Source: JAEXZL01 sp049943125
GTDB lineage: Bacteria; Bacillota; Clostridia; Clostridiales; Clostridiaceae
Length of the DNA stretch: 64,000 bases
Direction: 5' to 3'
NCBI RefSeq assembly: GCF_049943125.1
Contig: NZ_CP188040.1
Location: 62,001-126,000 of the forward strand
The position numbers and the translations under genes are program-made. Shown piece by piece: positions 43,154-52,105 of the stretch (its first letter is position 1; each line of letters starts with the position of its first letter). The notes below the pieces were generated by a model, which did not search any database, was not told the origin of the DNA, and saw nothing but the letters and a program-made list of their open reading frames with translations.

Positions 43154-44227
43154 TTATTTTTTTGATTCAGCTTTAGCAATTGCTTCCCATAATCCATTTA
43201 AGTATGTTGCACCTAGTGCTCTGTCATATAGACCATAGCCTGGCATTGCTACCTCATCCCAGATCATACGTCCGTGGTCTGGTCTTATTGGTCCTGTAAA
43301 TCCAATTTCATAAAGAGCTTTCATGATTTCGTACATATCGAAAGTTCCGTCAGAGGATAAGTGAGCTGCTTCTTCAAAATCTGTAGGACTATTGAATTTA
43401 AGGTTACGAACATGAGCAAAATGTACTCTTCCCTTTAATGAACGAATCATATCTGGAAGATCGTTGTTTAGGTTAGTTCCATAGGATCCTGAGCAGAAGG
43501 TAACACCATTGTGTGGATTATCTACCATCTTCATCATGCGGTGTATGTTTTCTTTGTTTATGATGATACGTGGAAGTCCGAAAACGCTCCATGCTGGATC
43601 ATCTGGGTGAATTGCCATGTTGATATCGTATTTGTCACATACTGGCATAATTTTCTCTAAGAAGTATTTTAAGTTTTCGAATAGCTTCTCATCATCAACA
43701 TTTTTGTACATTTCGAATAATTCTTTTACCTTTGCCATACGCTCTGGCTCCCAGCCTGGCATAACTGTTCCGTTCATATCTCCTGCAATAGAGTCGAACA
43801 TCTTCTCTGGATCTAAGGCATCAACTGCTTCTTGAGTGTAAGCAAGTACAGTAGATCCATCTGGTCTTAAACGAGCTAGTTCTGTACGAGTCCAGTCAAA
43901 TACAGGCATGAAGTTATAGCATACAAGATGAATATCTTCCTGTCCAAGATTTTCAAGAGTTTTTATATAGTTTTCGATATACTGCTCTCTCTCTGGGGCA
44001 CCAGTTTTAATAGCATCGTGTATATTAACGCTTTCTATTCCTGCTAAACGAAGTCCAGCTGCTTCAACTTCCTCTTTCATTGCACGGATTCTTTCTCTGC
44101 TCCATACTTCTCCTGGCACTGTATCATATAAAGTAGTGATTACTCCTGTAACTCCAGGTATTTGTCTGATTTGCTTTAAGGTAACAGTGTCAAATTTAGC
44201 TCCGTACCATCTTAATGTCATTTCCAT
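43154..44227 (-). CDS. uxuA: Mannonate dehydratase UxuA
   Basis: A 357-residue mannonate dehydratase converting D-mannonate to 2-keto-3-deoxygluconate. It begins MEMTLRWYGA as family members do, and has the metal-site motifs MAIHPDDP and HFAHVRNL and the RPDHGRMIW loop. The start is the ATG eleven bases after GAGGAGG; the frame remains open upstream to a TTG but that adds 18 unconserved residues. First gene of the five-gene glucuronate operon. Confidence 0.95.
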   Translation of the reverse strand: MEMTLRWYGAKFDTVTLKQIRQIPGVTGVITTLYDTVPGEVWSRERIRAMKEEVEAAGLRLAGIESVNIHDAIKTGAPEREQYIENYIKTLENLGQEDIHLVCYNFMPVFDWTRTELARLRPDGSTVLAYTQEAVDALDPEKMFDSIAGDMNGTVMPGWEPERMAKVKELFEMYKNVDDEKLFENLKYFLEKIMPVCDKYDINMAIHPDDPAWSVFGLPRIIINKENIHRMMKMVDNPHNGVTFCSGSYGTNLNNDLPDMIRSLKGRVHFAHVRNLKFNSPTDFEEAAHLSSDGTFDMYEIMKALYEIGFTGPIRPDHGRMIWDEVAMPGYGLYDRALGATYLNGLWEAIAKAESKK

Positions 44228-44280
44228 GGGAATGTGTTCCTCCTCTATCATAGATAAATTGTCATCTTTTCGATAATTCA

Positions 44281-44308
44281 ATTATATCTCATATTTTAGG
44301 ATATCCAA
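44281..44308 (-). promoter_or_regulatory. Promoter of the uxuA operon
   Basis: On the minus strand TTGGAT (44303-44308), 16 bases and TATAAT (44281-44286), about 50 bases before uxuA. Confidence 0.6.
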
Positions 44309-44320
44309 TTGGGTGAATTG
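44306..44320. promoter_or_regulatory. Operator candidate between divergent promoters
   Basis: Inverted repeat CAATT-GGGTG-AATTG that touches the uxuA -35 and lies ten bases from the -35 of the divergent AraC gene. It is placed to control both. Confidence 0.4.
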
Positions 44321-44329
44321 TTATGCACA

Positions 44330-44358
44330 TTGTAAAAGTTGCGATTTTATGGTATATT
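44330..44358 (+). promoter_or_regulatory. Promoter of the AraC gene divergent from uxuA
   Basis: TTGTAA (44330-44335), 17 bases and TATATT (44353-44358) with an upstream TG (extended -10). Confidence 0.6.
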
Positions 44359-44387
44359 ACACCTTGAATAGGAGGGCTACACTGATT

Positions 44388-45266
44388 ATGAAAAAAGAAT
44401 TGCGAACCTCATTTAACTCCAGACAGTATATGTTGTCCAAAGACTTTGAAATTTATTATTATAGCGATATAAATATGAGCAGCATCCATAATCATTCTCA
44501 CAATTATTACGAATTCTATATTTTTCTAGGTGGCGAAGTGGCCCTTCATGTAGAGGATGAAAAATACCCCTTAAAGCCTGGGGATGTGATTTTAATTCCA
44601 CCAAAGGTTAACCATCACATAGATATTTTAGATACATCAGTACCCTATCAGAGGTTTATATTTTGGATTACACCAGAATACTGTAAAAAACTCATGGAAA
44701 TTTCATCAGATTATGGCTACCTCATGCAGCATGTTATGATAACTAAAAAATACATCTATCATTATGATGTTATAGCTTTCAACTCTCTACAGTCAAAGGT
44801 TATTAATTTAATAGAAGAGCTGCATTTTCAGCGTTTTGGAAAAGCCGCTAAGGTACAGCTCTGTGTAAATGACCTGGTACTACATCTCAATCGTTCTGTA
44901 TATGAGATGGAGCATCCAAGAACTGAAAAGGAAACACAGAGTCTATATCAAAATATAATTTTATATATTGAGCAGCATTTAGATGGCGACTTATCCCTAG
45001 AAAGACTAGCTAAGGAATTCTATCTTAGCAAGTATCATATAGCACATGTATTTAAGCAAAATATAGGCTTGTCCATACATCAGTTTATTACTAAAAAGAG
45101 ACTCTCTCTATGCAGAGATGCAATTTTATCTAATACAGAAATTAATGAAGCATATCTTCAATCAGGCTTTAAGGACTACTCTAGCTTCTACAGAGCCTTC
45201 AAAAAAGAATATGGGATTTCCCCACGGGAATACAAGGATATGTATGGAAGCCAACACAAAAGATAA
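44388..45266 (+). CDS. AraC-family regulator next to uxuA
   Basis: A 292-residue regulator with an N-terminal cupin domain (HNHSHNYYEFYIFLGGEVALHVEDEKY in two strands, residues 25-70) and a C-terminal AraC HTH (LSLERLAKEFYLSKYHIAHVFKQNIG; ISPREYKD). The start is the ATG eleven bases after AGGAGGG; the frame stays open upstream but with no ribosome site. Probably controls the divergent glucuronate operon in response to a sugar acid. Confidence 0.9.
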   Translation: MKKELRTSFNSRQYMLSKDFEIYYYSDINMSSIHNHSHNYYEFYIFLGGEVALHVEDEKYPLKPGDVILIPPKVNHHIDILDTSVPYQRFIFWITPEYCKKLMEISSDYGYLMQHVMITKKYIYHYDVIAFNSLQSKVINLIEELHFQRFGKAAKVQLCVNDLVLHLNRSVYEMEHPRTEKETQSLYQNIILYIEQHLDGDLSLERLAKEFYLSKYHIAHVFKQNIGLSIHQFITKKRLSLCRDAILSNTEINEAYLQSGFKDYSSFYRAFKKEYGISPREYKDMYGSQHKR

Positions 45267-45303
45267 AAAATTAAGCTCGGATTGCTCCGAGCTTAATTTT
45301 TTA
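45264..45303. terminator. Bidirectional terminator, AraC gene/beta-galactosidase
   Basis: TTAAGCTCGGA pairs perfectly with TCCGAGCTTAA across a 4-base loop, with A/T runs on both sides, between two convergent genes. Confidence 0.9.
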
Positions 45304-47544
45304 TTCTGGTTTCTTTATTTTATTTAATTGATCATTAAGACCAAGCATCTGTTCTTTTGTCATTTTCACTCCAGCTGCTCCCATAAGACTTACTAATCTT
45401 AAAACAGTGAAGCTTCCCATCATTTTAAGCATAGGCTCCATGTTATCTACCTTAATCATAGAATCCTCGCCTTGACCCTTAGCCATTTCTGCGAATAGTC
45501 CAGTGAACCAAGCCTTTCCTTCTGGTGCTTTTATGATGTTTTCTAGCTTATCATTTAAAGAGAAGTGTCCATCAACCTCTGTGATATCGAACCAGTTAAG
45601 CACTGCTCCCTTTTCCTTTAAGCGGTAAGCTTCATTAAATACTTCTACCTTTCGGATATGGCTTTCATCCTTGCAGTCTCCAGCTACTGCTGTTAGAGTA
45701 GTTTCACCGTTGTTTGGAACCTGGAAGTAGAAGAAGTGGTCTTCACTCTTTTGTTTTCCAAGGCTTTCACCATTTACAAAAAGCTCAACCTCTGGAAGAT
45801 TTGAGTATACTGTAACCTTTGTTACATCCTCTACTCTATCTACATAGCGTTTTCCACAGATGTGCACAAATGGCTCATCGGATAACCATGCCTTGTATGC
45901 ATAGAAGGCATCCTTTTTATATTTACGATCAAAGGTAACAAGACCCTTATGGTTTTGGCCGTTTTCTCCACCTTCGTTACGAGCATCTGCTCCGAAGTCA
46001 AACATGTTCCATACATGGGTTGCCCAGATATATGGTCTTGTGAATAACTGCTTTATTAATTCTTCATGATAGTAAGCCTGATATTCTTCTGTGTAATCTC
46101 CCTGCTCTGGGTTTGAAGTATGCCAGTCTAGCGCTTCACAGCCATATTCACTAACACCTATTGGAATGTTAGGGAAGGTCTTGTGGAAGTTATCAAACCA
46201 TGGACCATTCATGGAAGTGTCTCCACCGTACCAACCGAAATAATGGTTGTAGGAAACTACATCTGGAATCTGTATATATGGGTCATTAATATCACACATT
46301 GATACTACTGCTATAACAGTCTTTCTAGTCTTATCCATCTCATGAGCTAGGTCATTTAGTATTCTGTGGTTTTCAAGAAGATCCTCATCGGATTTTCCGG
46401 ACATGGTTATTTCGTTGGAAAGTCCCCATACAACTATACTTGGATGATTGTAATTTTGAGTTATAAGCTCTTTCATCTGAGATATAGTATTTTCACGACC
46501 ATTTGGCATATGAGAAGAGATATATGGGATTTCAGCCCAAACTACCATACCCTTTTCATCGCATAGGTCATAGAAATATTGATCATGCTGATAGTGAGCA
46601 AGACGGATAGTATTCGCTCCTACCTCGCAGATTAAATCCATGTCTTCTTCATGATGCTCTCTTAATAAGGCATTTCCAAGTCCCCATCTATCCTGGTGGC
46701 GGGATACACCTCTTAGAGGATAGCTTTCTCCATTAAGTATGAAGCCTTTTTCTGGGTCTATTTCAAAGGTTCTGCAACCAAATCTTGTGCTTACCTTATC
46801 TAGAACTTCTTCACCTTCTGTTAAAACAACCTCAGCTGTATATAAATATGGATCCTTTCTTCCATGCCATAGGTGTACATTAGGAATATCAAAGACTGCC
46901 TTTTTCTCCCCTGCTCCTTGAGTTCCTTCTGCTACAGTATTTCCTTCAGCATCCTTAATCTCATAGGAAAGAGTTTGCTCTGCTTTTTCATTAGTAAGGT
47001 AAACTTCTACTTCTACCTTTGCATCTGCTCCAGTTATTTCAGGAGTTACCTTTATTCCTGGACCACCATAGTATTCTAAATCAAAATGTGAATCACTAAC
47101 TGCTATTATGTTCACATCTCTATAGATACCACCATAGAAGGTGAAGTCAGCATTCTGTGGGTAAACCCTATCATTAGCAGAGTTATCTACAGCTATTACA
47201 AATAAATTCTTCTCTTCTAAAGCCTCTGTTATATTTACACGCCAAGTGGAATATCCTCCATCATGGTGTGCTAGCTTCTTTCCATTTAAATAAAGATCAG
47301 CGGAGGAGTTAGCTCCTTGTATTTCCAAAAAGTACTGTGCACCTTCAGGAAGTTCAACCTTTTCTATTTCCTTAGCATAATAAGCAGTGCCTCTGAAATA
47401 GTCAGAACCTCCATCCTGTCCATCGATATTATTCCAAGAATGTGGCAGATTTACCCAGTACCATTTTTCTGGCATAGACTGTGGAACTTCTGTTGCTTCT
47501 TTAGTAAATGCCCACTTTGTATTAAAATTAAATACTTCTCTCAT
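45301..47544 (-). CDS. GH2 beta-galactosidase-like enzyme
   Basis: A 747-residue GH2 glycosidase. It has a sugar-binding N-terminal domain (NLPHSWNNIDGQDGG), then the TIM barrel with acid/base Glu in VWGLSNEIT and nucleophile Glu in GVSEYGCEALDWH, then a C-terminal Ig-like domain and a helical tail (FTVLRLVSLMGAAGVKMTKEQ) known from Firmicute beta-galactosidases. No NxK glucuronate motif is seen, so a beta-galactoside or other non-acidic glycoside is likelier. The start is the ATG six bases after AGGAGG. It has its own leader. Confidence 0.9.
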   Translation of the reverse strand: MREVFNFNTKWAFTKEATEVPQSMPEKWYWVNLPHSWNNIDGQDGGSDYFRGTAYYAKEIEKVELPEGAQYFLEIQGANSSADLYLNGKKLAHHDGGYSTWRVNITEALEEKNLFVIAVDNSANDRVYPQNADFTFYGGIYRDVNIIAVSDSHFDLEYYGGPGIKVTPEITGADAKVEVEVYLTNEKAEQTLSYEIKDAEGNTVAEGTQGAGEKKAVFDIPNVHLWHGRKDPYLYTAEVVLTEGEEVLDKVSTRFGCRTFEIDPEKGFILNGESYPLRGVSRHQDRWGLGNALLREHHEEDMDLICEVGANTIRLAHYQHDQYFYDLCDEKGMVVWAEIPYISSHMPNGRENTISQMKELITQNYNHPSIVVWGLSNEITMSGKSDEDLLENHRILNDLAHEMDKTRKTVIAVVSMCDINDPYIQIPDVVSYNHYFGWYGGDTSMNGPWFDNFHKTFPNIPIGVSEYGCEALDWHTSNPEQGDYTEEYQAYYHEELIKQLFTRPYIWATHVWNMFDFGADARNEGGENGQNHKGLVTFDRKYKKDAFYAYKAWLSDEPFVHICGKRYVDRVEDVTKVTVYSNLPEVELFVNGESLGKQKSEDHFFYFQVPNNGETTLTAVAGDCKDESHIRKVEVFNEAYRLKEKGAVLNWFDITEVDGHFSLNDKLENIIKAPEGKAWFTGLFAEMAKGQGEDSMIKVDNMEPMLKMMGSFTVLRLVSLMGAAGVKMTKEQMLGLNDQLNKIKKPE

Positions 47545-47574
47545 GTAGAACCTCCTATTGCAATTTTCTGTATT

Positions 47575-47602
47575 TATCAATACATTGATATAATGTTAAC
47601 AT
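47575..47602. promoter_or_regulatory. Palindromes in the beta-galactosidase leader
   Basis: A perfect inverted repeat TATCAAT-AC-ATTGATA (47575-47590), followed by palindrome ATGTTAACAT (47593-47602), just upstream of the ribosome site. Possible operators. The rest of 47545-47830 is AT-rich, plus the terminator below. Confidence 0.4.
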
Positions 47603-47751
47603 ATCTGATAACATTTACTTGAGAACTATTTTTAGGTAAAATAGCACTATTTTTATTTTACTTTTTATTATTTTTATTATTCTTCCTAATAAAACTAATT
47701 AACATTAATTTGTGTTAGTTATATTGTTTTAATACTAAGTAATTGCACTGT

Positions 47752-47787
47752 TAATAAAAAAATCCCGAATCTTGAGATTCAGGATAG
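47752..47787 (-). terminator. Terminator of the serine hydrolase
   Basis: ATCCTGAATC/GATTCGGGAT arms (47762-47771 with 47776-47785), then TTTTTTATT on the minus strand. Confidence 0.85.
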
Positions 47788-47830
47788 TTCCATATAAAAT
47801 TACTCCCTCAGTTCTATGAATAGTCAAAGG

Positions 47831-49651
47831 CTAAACAGCCCAAAACTGATACATCTGCCAATATAGGGTTGCTATAATTATTATCATTAAGAAGAATACT
47901 GTAATAATATATTTAATTCTTCTCCTTAAGCCCCCCTGGATTTTTTTCCAGAAATATATTAGCCTACCTCCAAGAACCGTCATTAAAATGCTTAGAAGCC
48001 CACAGAGTGCAAACTGCCAGGTATAATAGCTGCTAGGAGCATAACCTATTATCTGATAGATAATGATCCCTAGATTTATACCCCATAATAAGATAGCTCC
48101 ACAAGCTAGATAATTCCATAAGTTAAAAGAATTTTTTTCTAAAACTACCCCCTGCTTTTTCCTCTTTCTTATATATATAGGTCTGATAATACATCCGCCA
48201 ATTATGAGGGTAGATAAGGAGTAAAAGAACGCTCCAGGAATTAGTATCAACAAAAGCCAAATAAATAAAAATTCAGGGGTTGATAGCTTTAACATATCTC
48301 CATAGGAAGCAGTGATTTTCTCTATGCCATTATCTTCACTATATGCCCAAAAGCCATCTAAGTTACCTTCATCTAATCTCATAATAACGGCACTATAAAG
48401 AGCTAAGGGTCCCTTTAATATAGTTCGTGCACTTCTATAAGCACCTTTTATTGATTCCTTTGGTCTTTCATTAACCTTAAGACCTTCATAGACTCCAAAG
48501 ACAAACTCTGACATACTATGATTGAAGGGCATCTCATTTGCCTGGTTAGTCATGATTACCATGCCAATACCACTTTCTAAGTTCAACAAAAGGTTTGATG
48601 AGCCTCCAGCGGTATTTCCTCCATGCCCTAAAACTGAAACCCTATATTCAGTAGTCCAGAAGCCATGATGATTAAGAGGCACATCTGTATTACCATAATA
48701 AGAGGTAGCCTTTTGCAGCTCCTTTAGTGTACTGATATTTTTAAAGAGAACCAGCTTATTACTCTCTTCCTGAAGAAGCGCTTGTCCAAAGGTACGAATG
48801 TCCTCTAAGGTTCCTGTAACCATTCCTGCAGGATATAAAGCAATATGATAAAAACTAGTTCCTATGGTCTTTCCCATAGAGTTATAGCTTTGCAACTTTT
48901 CTCTTCGCTCCCTCACCCAAGGATTATCAGATAAATCTGGCCTAATAGCAGTGTGGTCCATACCTAATCTTTCAAAAATATTTATCCTTACATATTCATC
49001 AAAGGATTTATTGCTTATTCTCTCCACAATATAGGCAGCTAGACCAGAGCTCCAATTAGAATAGGCCGTCACCTCACCTGGCTTAAAAACCTGCTCCGGC
49101 ATATGGTGCTTCAGCTGCTCTTCAAGGGAAAGCACCCTTTTAGAGTCAGCCAAGAACAAATCACTGAGCATATCCTGGAAGCCAGCATTATGATTCATTA
49201 AATTTATCATGGTAATAGGTGTATCATAATTTACATTAGTAAGAAACCCCTTAGGAAGATAGACTCTTATATCCTCCTCCAGGTCAATAAGTCCTTCCTC
49301 CCAGAGCTGCATCACACTAACCCAAATTAGAGTTTTACTTATAGAACCCCATTCAAAGACACTATTGTCATCAGCATATATCTTTTTTTCCTTATCAGTA
49401 AATCCAAAATAATTCTCATAGATTACTTCTTCTTTATCAAATATGGCTACTTCCATAGCTCCCATTGTATCTTTATGGTTCTCAACGAAGTGTTCTATTT
49501 CCTTAGGGATATCCTCATAGGTAATTCCCGACGGAAACACATTATTATTAGCTGCCACGGCGCTGTTGGTAAATATACCTAAAAATATTAAAATTGCTAT
49601 CAAAGATACCATATACTTCTTCATTGCTTTATCACTGTGATTCCTTATCAT
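47831..49651 (-). CDS. Membrane-anchored serine hydrolase (class C beta-lactamase fold)
   Basis: A 606-residue exported protein of the beta-lactamase/D-Ala-D-Ala carboxypeptidase (PF00144) family. A signal peptide (MVSLIAILIFLGIFTNSAVA) is followed by the catalytic domain with SxxK (GSISKTLIW), YxN (YSNWSSG) and HxG (GHGGNTAGG). The last ~180 residues hold four membrane helices. This layout is seen in Firmicute cell-wall or esterase-like proteins; true lactam resistance is not implied. GGAGG lies ten bases before the ATG. Confidence 0.88.
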   Translation of the reverse strand: MIRNHSDKAMKKYMVSLIAILIFLGIFTNSAVAANNNVFPSGITYEDIPKEIEHFVENHKDTMGAMEVAIFDKEEVIYENYFGFTDKEKKIYADDNSVFEWGSISKTLIWVSVMQLWEEGLIDLEEDIRVYLPKGFLTNVNYDTPITMINLMNHNAGFQDMLSDLFLADSKRVLSLEEQLKHHMPEQVFKPGEVTAYSNWSSGLAAYIVERISNKSFDEYVRINIFERLGMDHTAIRPDLSDNPWVRERREKLQSYNSMGKTIGTSFYHIALYPAGMVTGTLEDIRTFGQALLQEESNKLVLFKNISTLKELQKATSYYGNTDVPLNHHGFWTTEYRVSVLGHGGNTAGGSSNLLLNLESGIGMVIMTNQANEMPFNHSMSEFVFGVYEGLKVNERPKESIKGAYRSARTILKGPLALYSAVIMRLDEGNLDGFWAYSEDNGIEKITASYGDMLKLSTPEFLFIWLLLILIPGAFFYSLSTLIIGGCIIRPIYIRKRKKQGVVLEKNSFNLWNYLACGAILLWGINLGIIIYQIIGYAPSSYYTWQFALCGLLSILMTVLGGRLIYFWKKIQGGLRRRIKYIITVFFLMIIIIATLYWQMYQFWAV

Positions 49652-49943
49652 TTAAAGCCATCCTCCATCCAATAATTTACTAAGGTTATCTTTAGTAGCT
49701 TTAATACTTTATTATATTATTCTATCACCTATATACATATTCTGCTAAATTATACTATTAATCCTAAAATATTCATATCATTGATAATATCAATATACCT
49801 AGCAAAGGGTTATTAATTTTTTCCATTGTTATAATTAGAGCCTACTAATAATAATGAGCTATAAGATCAATAAAATGCATCATAACTTCTAAAATATGAA
49901 TCTACAGAATATTTCTAGGAACGAAAAACAGCTTATAAATTTT
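49652..49943. other. AT-rich intergenic region
   Basis: No coding sequence. It holds a palindrome ATTGATA-A-TATCAAT (49780-49794), and on the minus strand a TATAAT near 49720 that could serve the serine hydrolase gene but has no clear -35. Confidence 0.5.
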
Positions 49944-49984
49944 AAAGGTTCAAAGCACAAGACAGCTTTTGCTTTGAACCTTTT
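49944..49984 (-). terminator. Terminator of the M20 peptidase operon
   Basis: AAAGGTTCAAAGCA pairs with TGCTTTGAACCTTT, with T-rich sequence following on the minus strand, ten bases after the M20 stop. Confidence 0.85.
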
Positions 49985-49993
49985 GGGGCAAGC

Positions 49994-51439
49994 TTATAAA
50001 TTTCTAAGAAACCTAACATAGAACTCTACAGTTTTTATTAGAGTGTCTATGGGAATTCTTTCATCATGACCATGAATCATACTACGCTCCTCCTTGGACA
50101 GGCTCATGGCTGAAAATCGATATACATGATCGGTTATTTTGCAGTAATGCCTAGAGTCGCTGCAGGCCATCATAAGATAAGGAGATATTATAGCTTGAGG
50201 CCAGGTCTGATGAATAGCTTCCTTTAATTTATCCCATTCCTCGCAGGAGGTATCGGAATAAATCGAAGGATTCATACCATTTATAACCTCTATTTCTATT
50301 TTGTCATTATTTATAACCTTCTTCAGATATTCCATTGCAGATTCAATGGTATCCTCCCCTAGAAGTCTCATGTTGATTCCAAAGCTAGCCTTAGGAGGAA
50401 GTACATTGTAAGCTTTGCTACCTTCCATTCTAGTAACAGCTACCGTCGTCCTCATCATAGCATTTAACTCTCCCCCAGCCTTCCTGCAGATCATATCCAG
50501 CACAGGAGCAAATAACCAGAGGTTAGCAAAAATTATGCGATATAAAAAGGTAGAGCTTCTTCCTAGGGTATCGAACATCTCAGCTACAGGCTTGGTAAGC
50601 TGTCTCTTAAAGGGATGCTTTTCTATGGAAACTACAGCCTCACTTAACTGCCCCAAAATCGTACGGACAGGAGGCGTAGAAGCATGCCCTCCGCCAGAAG
50701 TCATGGAAAATTTCATGTTTACTCCGCCCTTTTCACCAATACCTATGAGGGCACATTCCTTATTAACCCCGGGAAAGACCTTTTCAACTACGGCACCACC
50801 TTCATCTAAAACAAGAGCTGGTTTTATTCCCTTCTCTTCTAAATATGCTACAATATCTGCACAGGATTCACCATCTATTTCTTCTTCTCCAGAAAAGGAA
50901 AGGTATAAATCATTCTCTGGCACATACCCCTCCTGGAGCATCTGTTCCAAAGCTTCTAATATAGCACAGAGAGTTCCTTTAGTATCTAAGGTTCCTCTTC
51001 CCCAGATGCATCCCCCTTCAATAATCCCTTCAAAGGCAGGCTTAGTCCACCCCTCCTCCACTACAGGAACCACATCATAGTGAGACATGCAAACAGAAGG
51101 CTTTTCTGAGGATTTACCCGGTAAATAATACAATAGTCCTGTCTTGCCTATCTTCTCCAGCTTACAGGCTTTATGGATATTAGGAAATCGTTCCACCAGG
51201 AGATTTTGAAACTTAACAAACTCTCCTCTATCAACAAGCTCTTCATCCCTATTAGAAATGGTTTTGCAGCGGATCATATCCACCATATCCTTAACTATCT
51301 TATCATTATCTAGTTCTATGGAGTCTTCAGTTACAGGAGCCATAGGCTCTGACCTAAACCTAATTGTACGTATTAAAATTATCAAAATAAATATTGCTAT
51401 AATTGCTAAAAATACTGACAAAATAATTTGTGAAGTCAT
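49994..51439 (-). CDS. Membrane-anchored M20 peptidase
   Basis: A 481-residue M20 metallopeptidase. An N-terminal membrane helix (QIILSVFLAIIAIFILIIL) anchors it, then the zinc-binding motifs CMSHYDVVPV, WGRGTLDTKG, SGEEEIDGE and LDEGGA follow, with a dimerisation domain between. It is like carboxypeptidase-S-type members. Start ATG overlaps the stop of the preceding membrane-protein gene by one base (TAATG), a sign of coupled translation; the in-frame TTG at 51448 is rejected. Substrate probably a peptide or N-acyl amino acid. Confidence 0.88.
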   Translation of the reverse strand: MTSQIILSVFLAIIAIFILIILIRTIRFRSEPMAPVTEDSIELDNDKIVKDMVDMIRCKTISNRDEELVDRGEFVKFQNLLVERFPNIHKACKLEKIGKTGLLYYLPGKSSEKPSVCMSHYDVVPVVEEGWTKPAFEGIIEGGCIWGRGTLDTKGTLCAILEALEQMLQEGYVPENDLYLSFSGEEEIDGESCADIVAYLEEKGIKPALVLDEGGAVVEKVFPGVNKECALIGIGEKGGVNMKFSMTSGGGHASTPPVRTILGQLSEAVVSIEKHPFKRQLTKPVAEMFDTLGRSSTFLYRIIFANLWLFAPVLDMICRKAGGELNAMMRTTVAVTRMEGSKAYNVLPPKASFGINMRLLGEDTIESAMEYLKKVINNDKIEIEVINGMNPSIYSDTSCEEWDKLKEAIHQTWPQAIISPYLMMACSDSRHYCKITDHVYRFSAMSLSKEERSMIHGHDERIPIDTLIKTVEFYVRFLRNL

Positions 51440-52092
51440 TATACCCAACCTTTCTTATACATCACTCTAGCAGCTAGAAGAGCTATGACTACTCCCACAG
51501 GAACAAGAACCCCCACAGAGCTTGCCAAGGAAGGCACTGCCATAAATAAAACTACCATGAATATAAGTGGAGCTACAGCCAGCTTCCAATTCTTACTCAC
51601 ATAGACTACAGCTAATCCACCAAAAAGTGCTGGAAGAATATTATCAAAGGCTGGTGTCAGCTCTGGAGAGTTTAGTATTGGAGTTATTAGAGCTAAAAGA
51701 AATACCCCTGCTGCAAGTACCAAGGTTGTTACTATGGAGGAGGTAGCAATGGCTATAGTAGAGATTACTTCCCCTTCTTCTGTACCAGGCTTTACATTAA
51801 TATTTTCCATGGCTGTAATAGCACTGGGTGCCTTCAAGCTAGTTAGATTACCGGTGACAAAAGCAAGGTAGGTGCCTCCCACTCCCAGCATGGGTGTGTA
51901 GGTTATAACTTCTATCACCCCAACAGTCCAGTATATTGGCGCCACCCCTAAAAGTCCTTTAAGCACAGCGGAAGCCTGCGGCCATGCATTGTACCTGATA
52001 CAAATAGCTACAGGTACCATCATAATCACCACCACTGCAGTCCATATCCAAAGCTTCCCGTATCGGTCCGTTTCCTTCATGTATTCACTCAT
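51439..52092 (-). CDS. Membrane protein, partner of the DUF5058-like protein
   Basis: A 217-residue integral membrane protein with about six hydrophobic segments and a cytoplasmic N-terminus (MSEYMKETDRYGKL). One conserved-looking motif is TYTPMLGVGGTYLAFVTGNLTSLKAPSA, rich in Gly/Thr like a transport pore region. No family is recognised with confidence. It is 13 bases after the DUF5058-like gene and is coupled to the M20 peptidase by TAATG. The three are likely one transport and hydrolysis unit. Confidence 0.7.
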   Translation of the reverse strand: MSEYMKETDRYGKLWIWTAVVVIMMVPVAICIRYNAWPQASAVLKGLLGVAPIYWTVGVIEVITYTPMLGVGGTYLAFVTGNLTSLKAPSAITAMENINVKPGTEEGEVISTIAIATSSIVTTLVLAAGVFLLALITPILNSPELTPAFDNILPALFGGLAVVYVSKNWKLAVAPLIFMVVLFMAVPSLASSVGVLVPVGVVIALLAARVMYKKGWV

Positions 52093-52105
52093 TTTTCTGT
52101 CCTCC

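Noticed and set aside
47831..49651. Beta-lactam resistance gene
   Set aside because: The SxxK, YxN and HxG motifs belong to a broad family of esterases and peptidases, and the four membrane helices at the end are unlike AmpC.
50415..51080. 221-codon plus-strand frame opposite the M20 peptidase
   Set aside because: Antisense shadow of a gene with all M20 motifs; no start signal.
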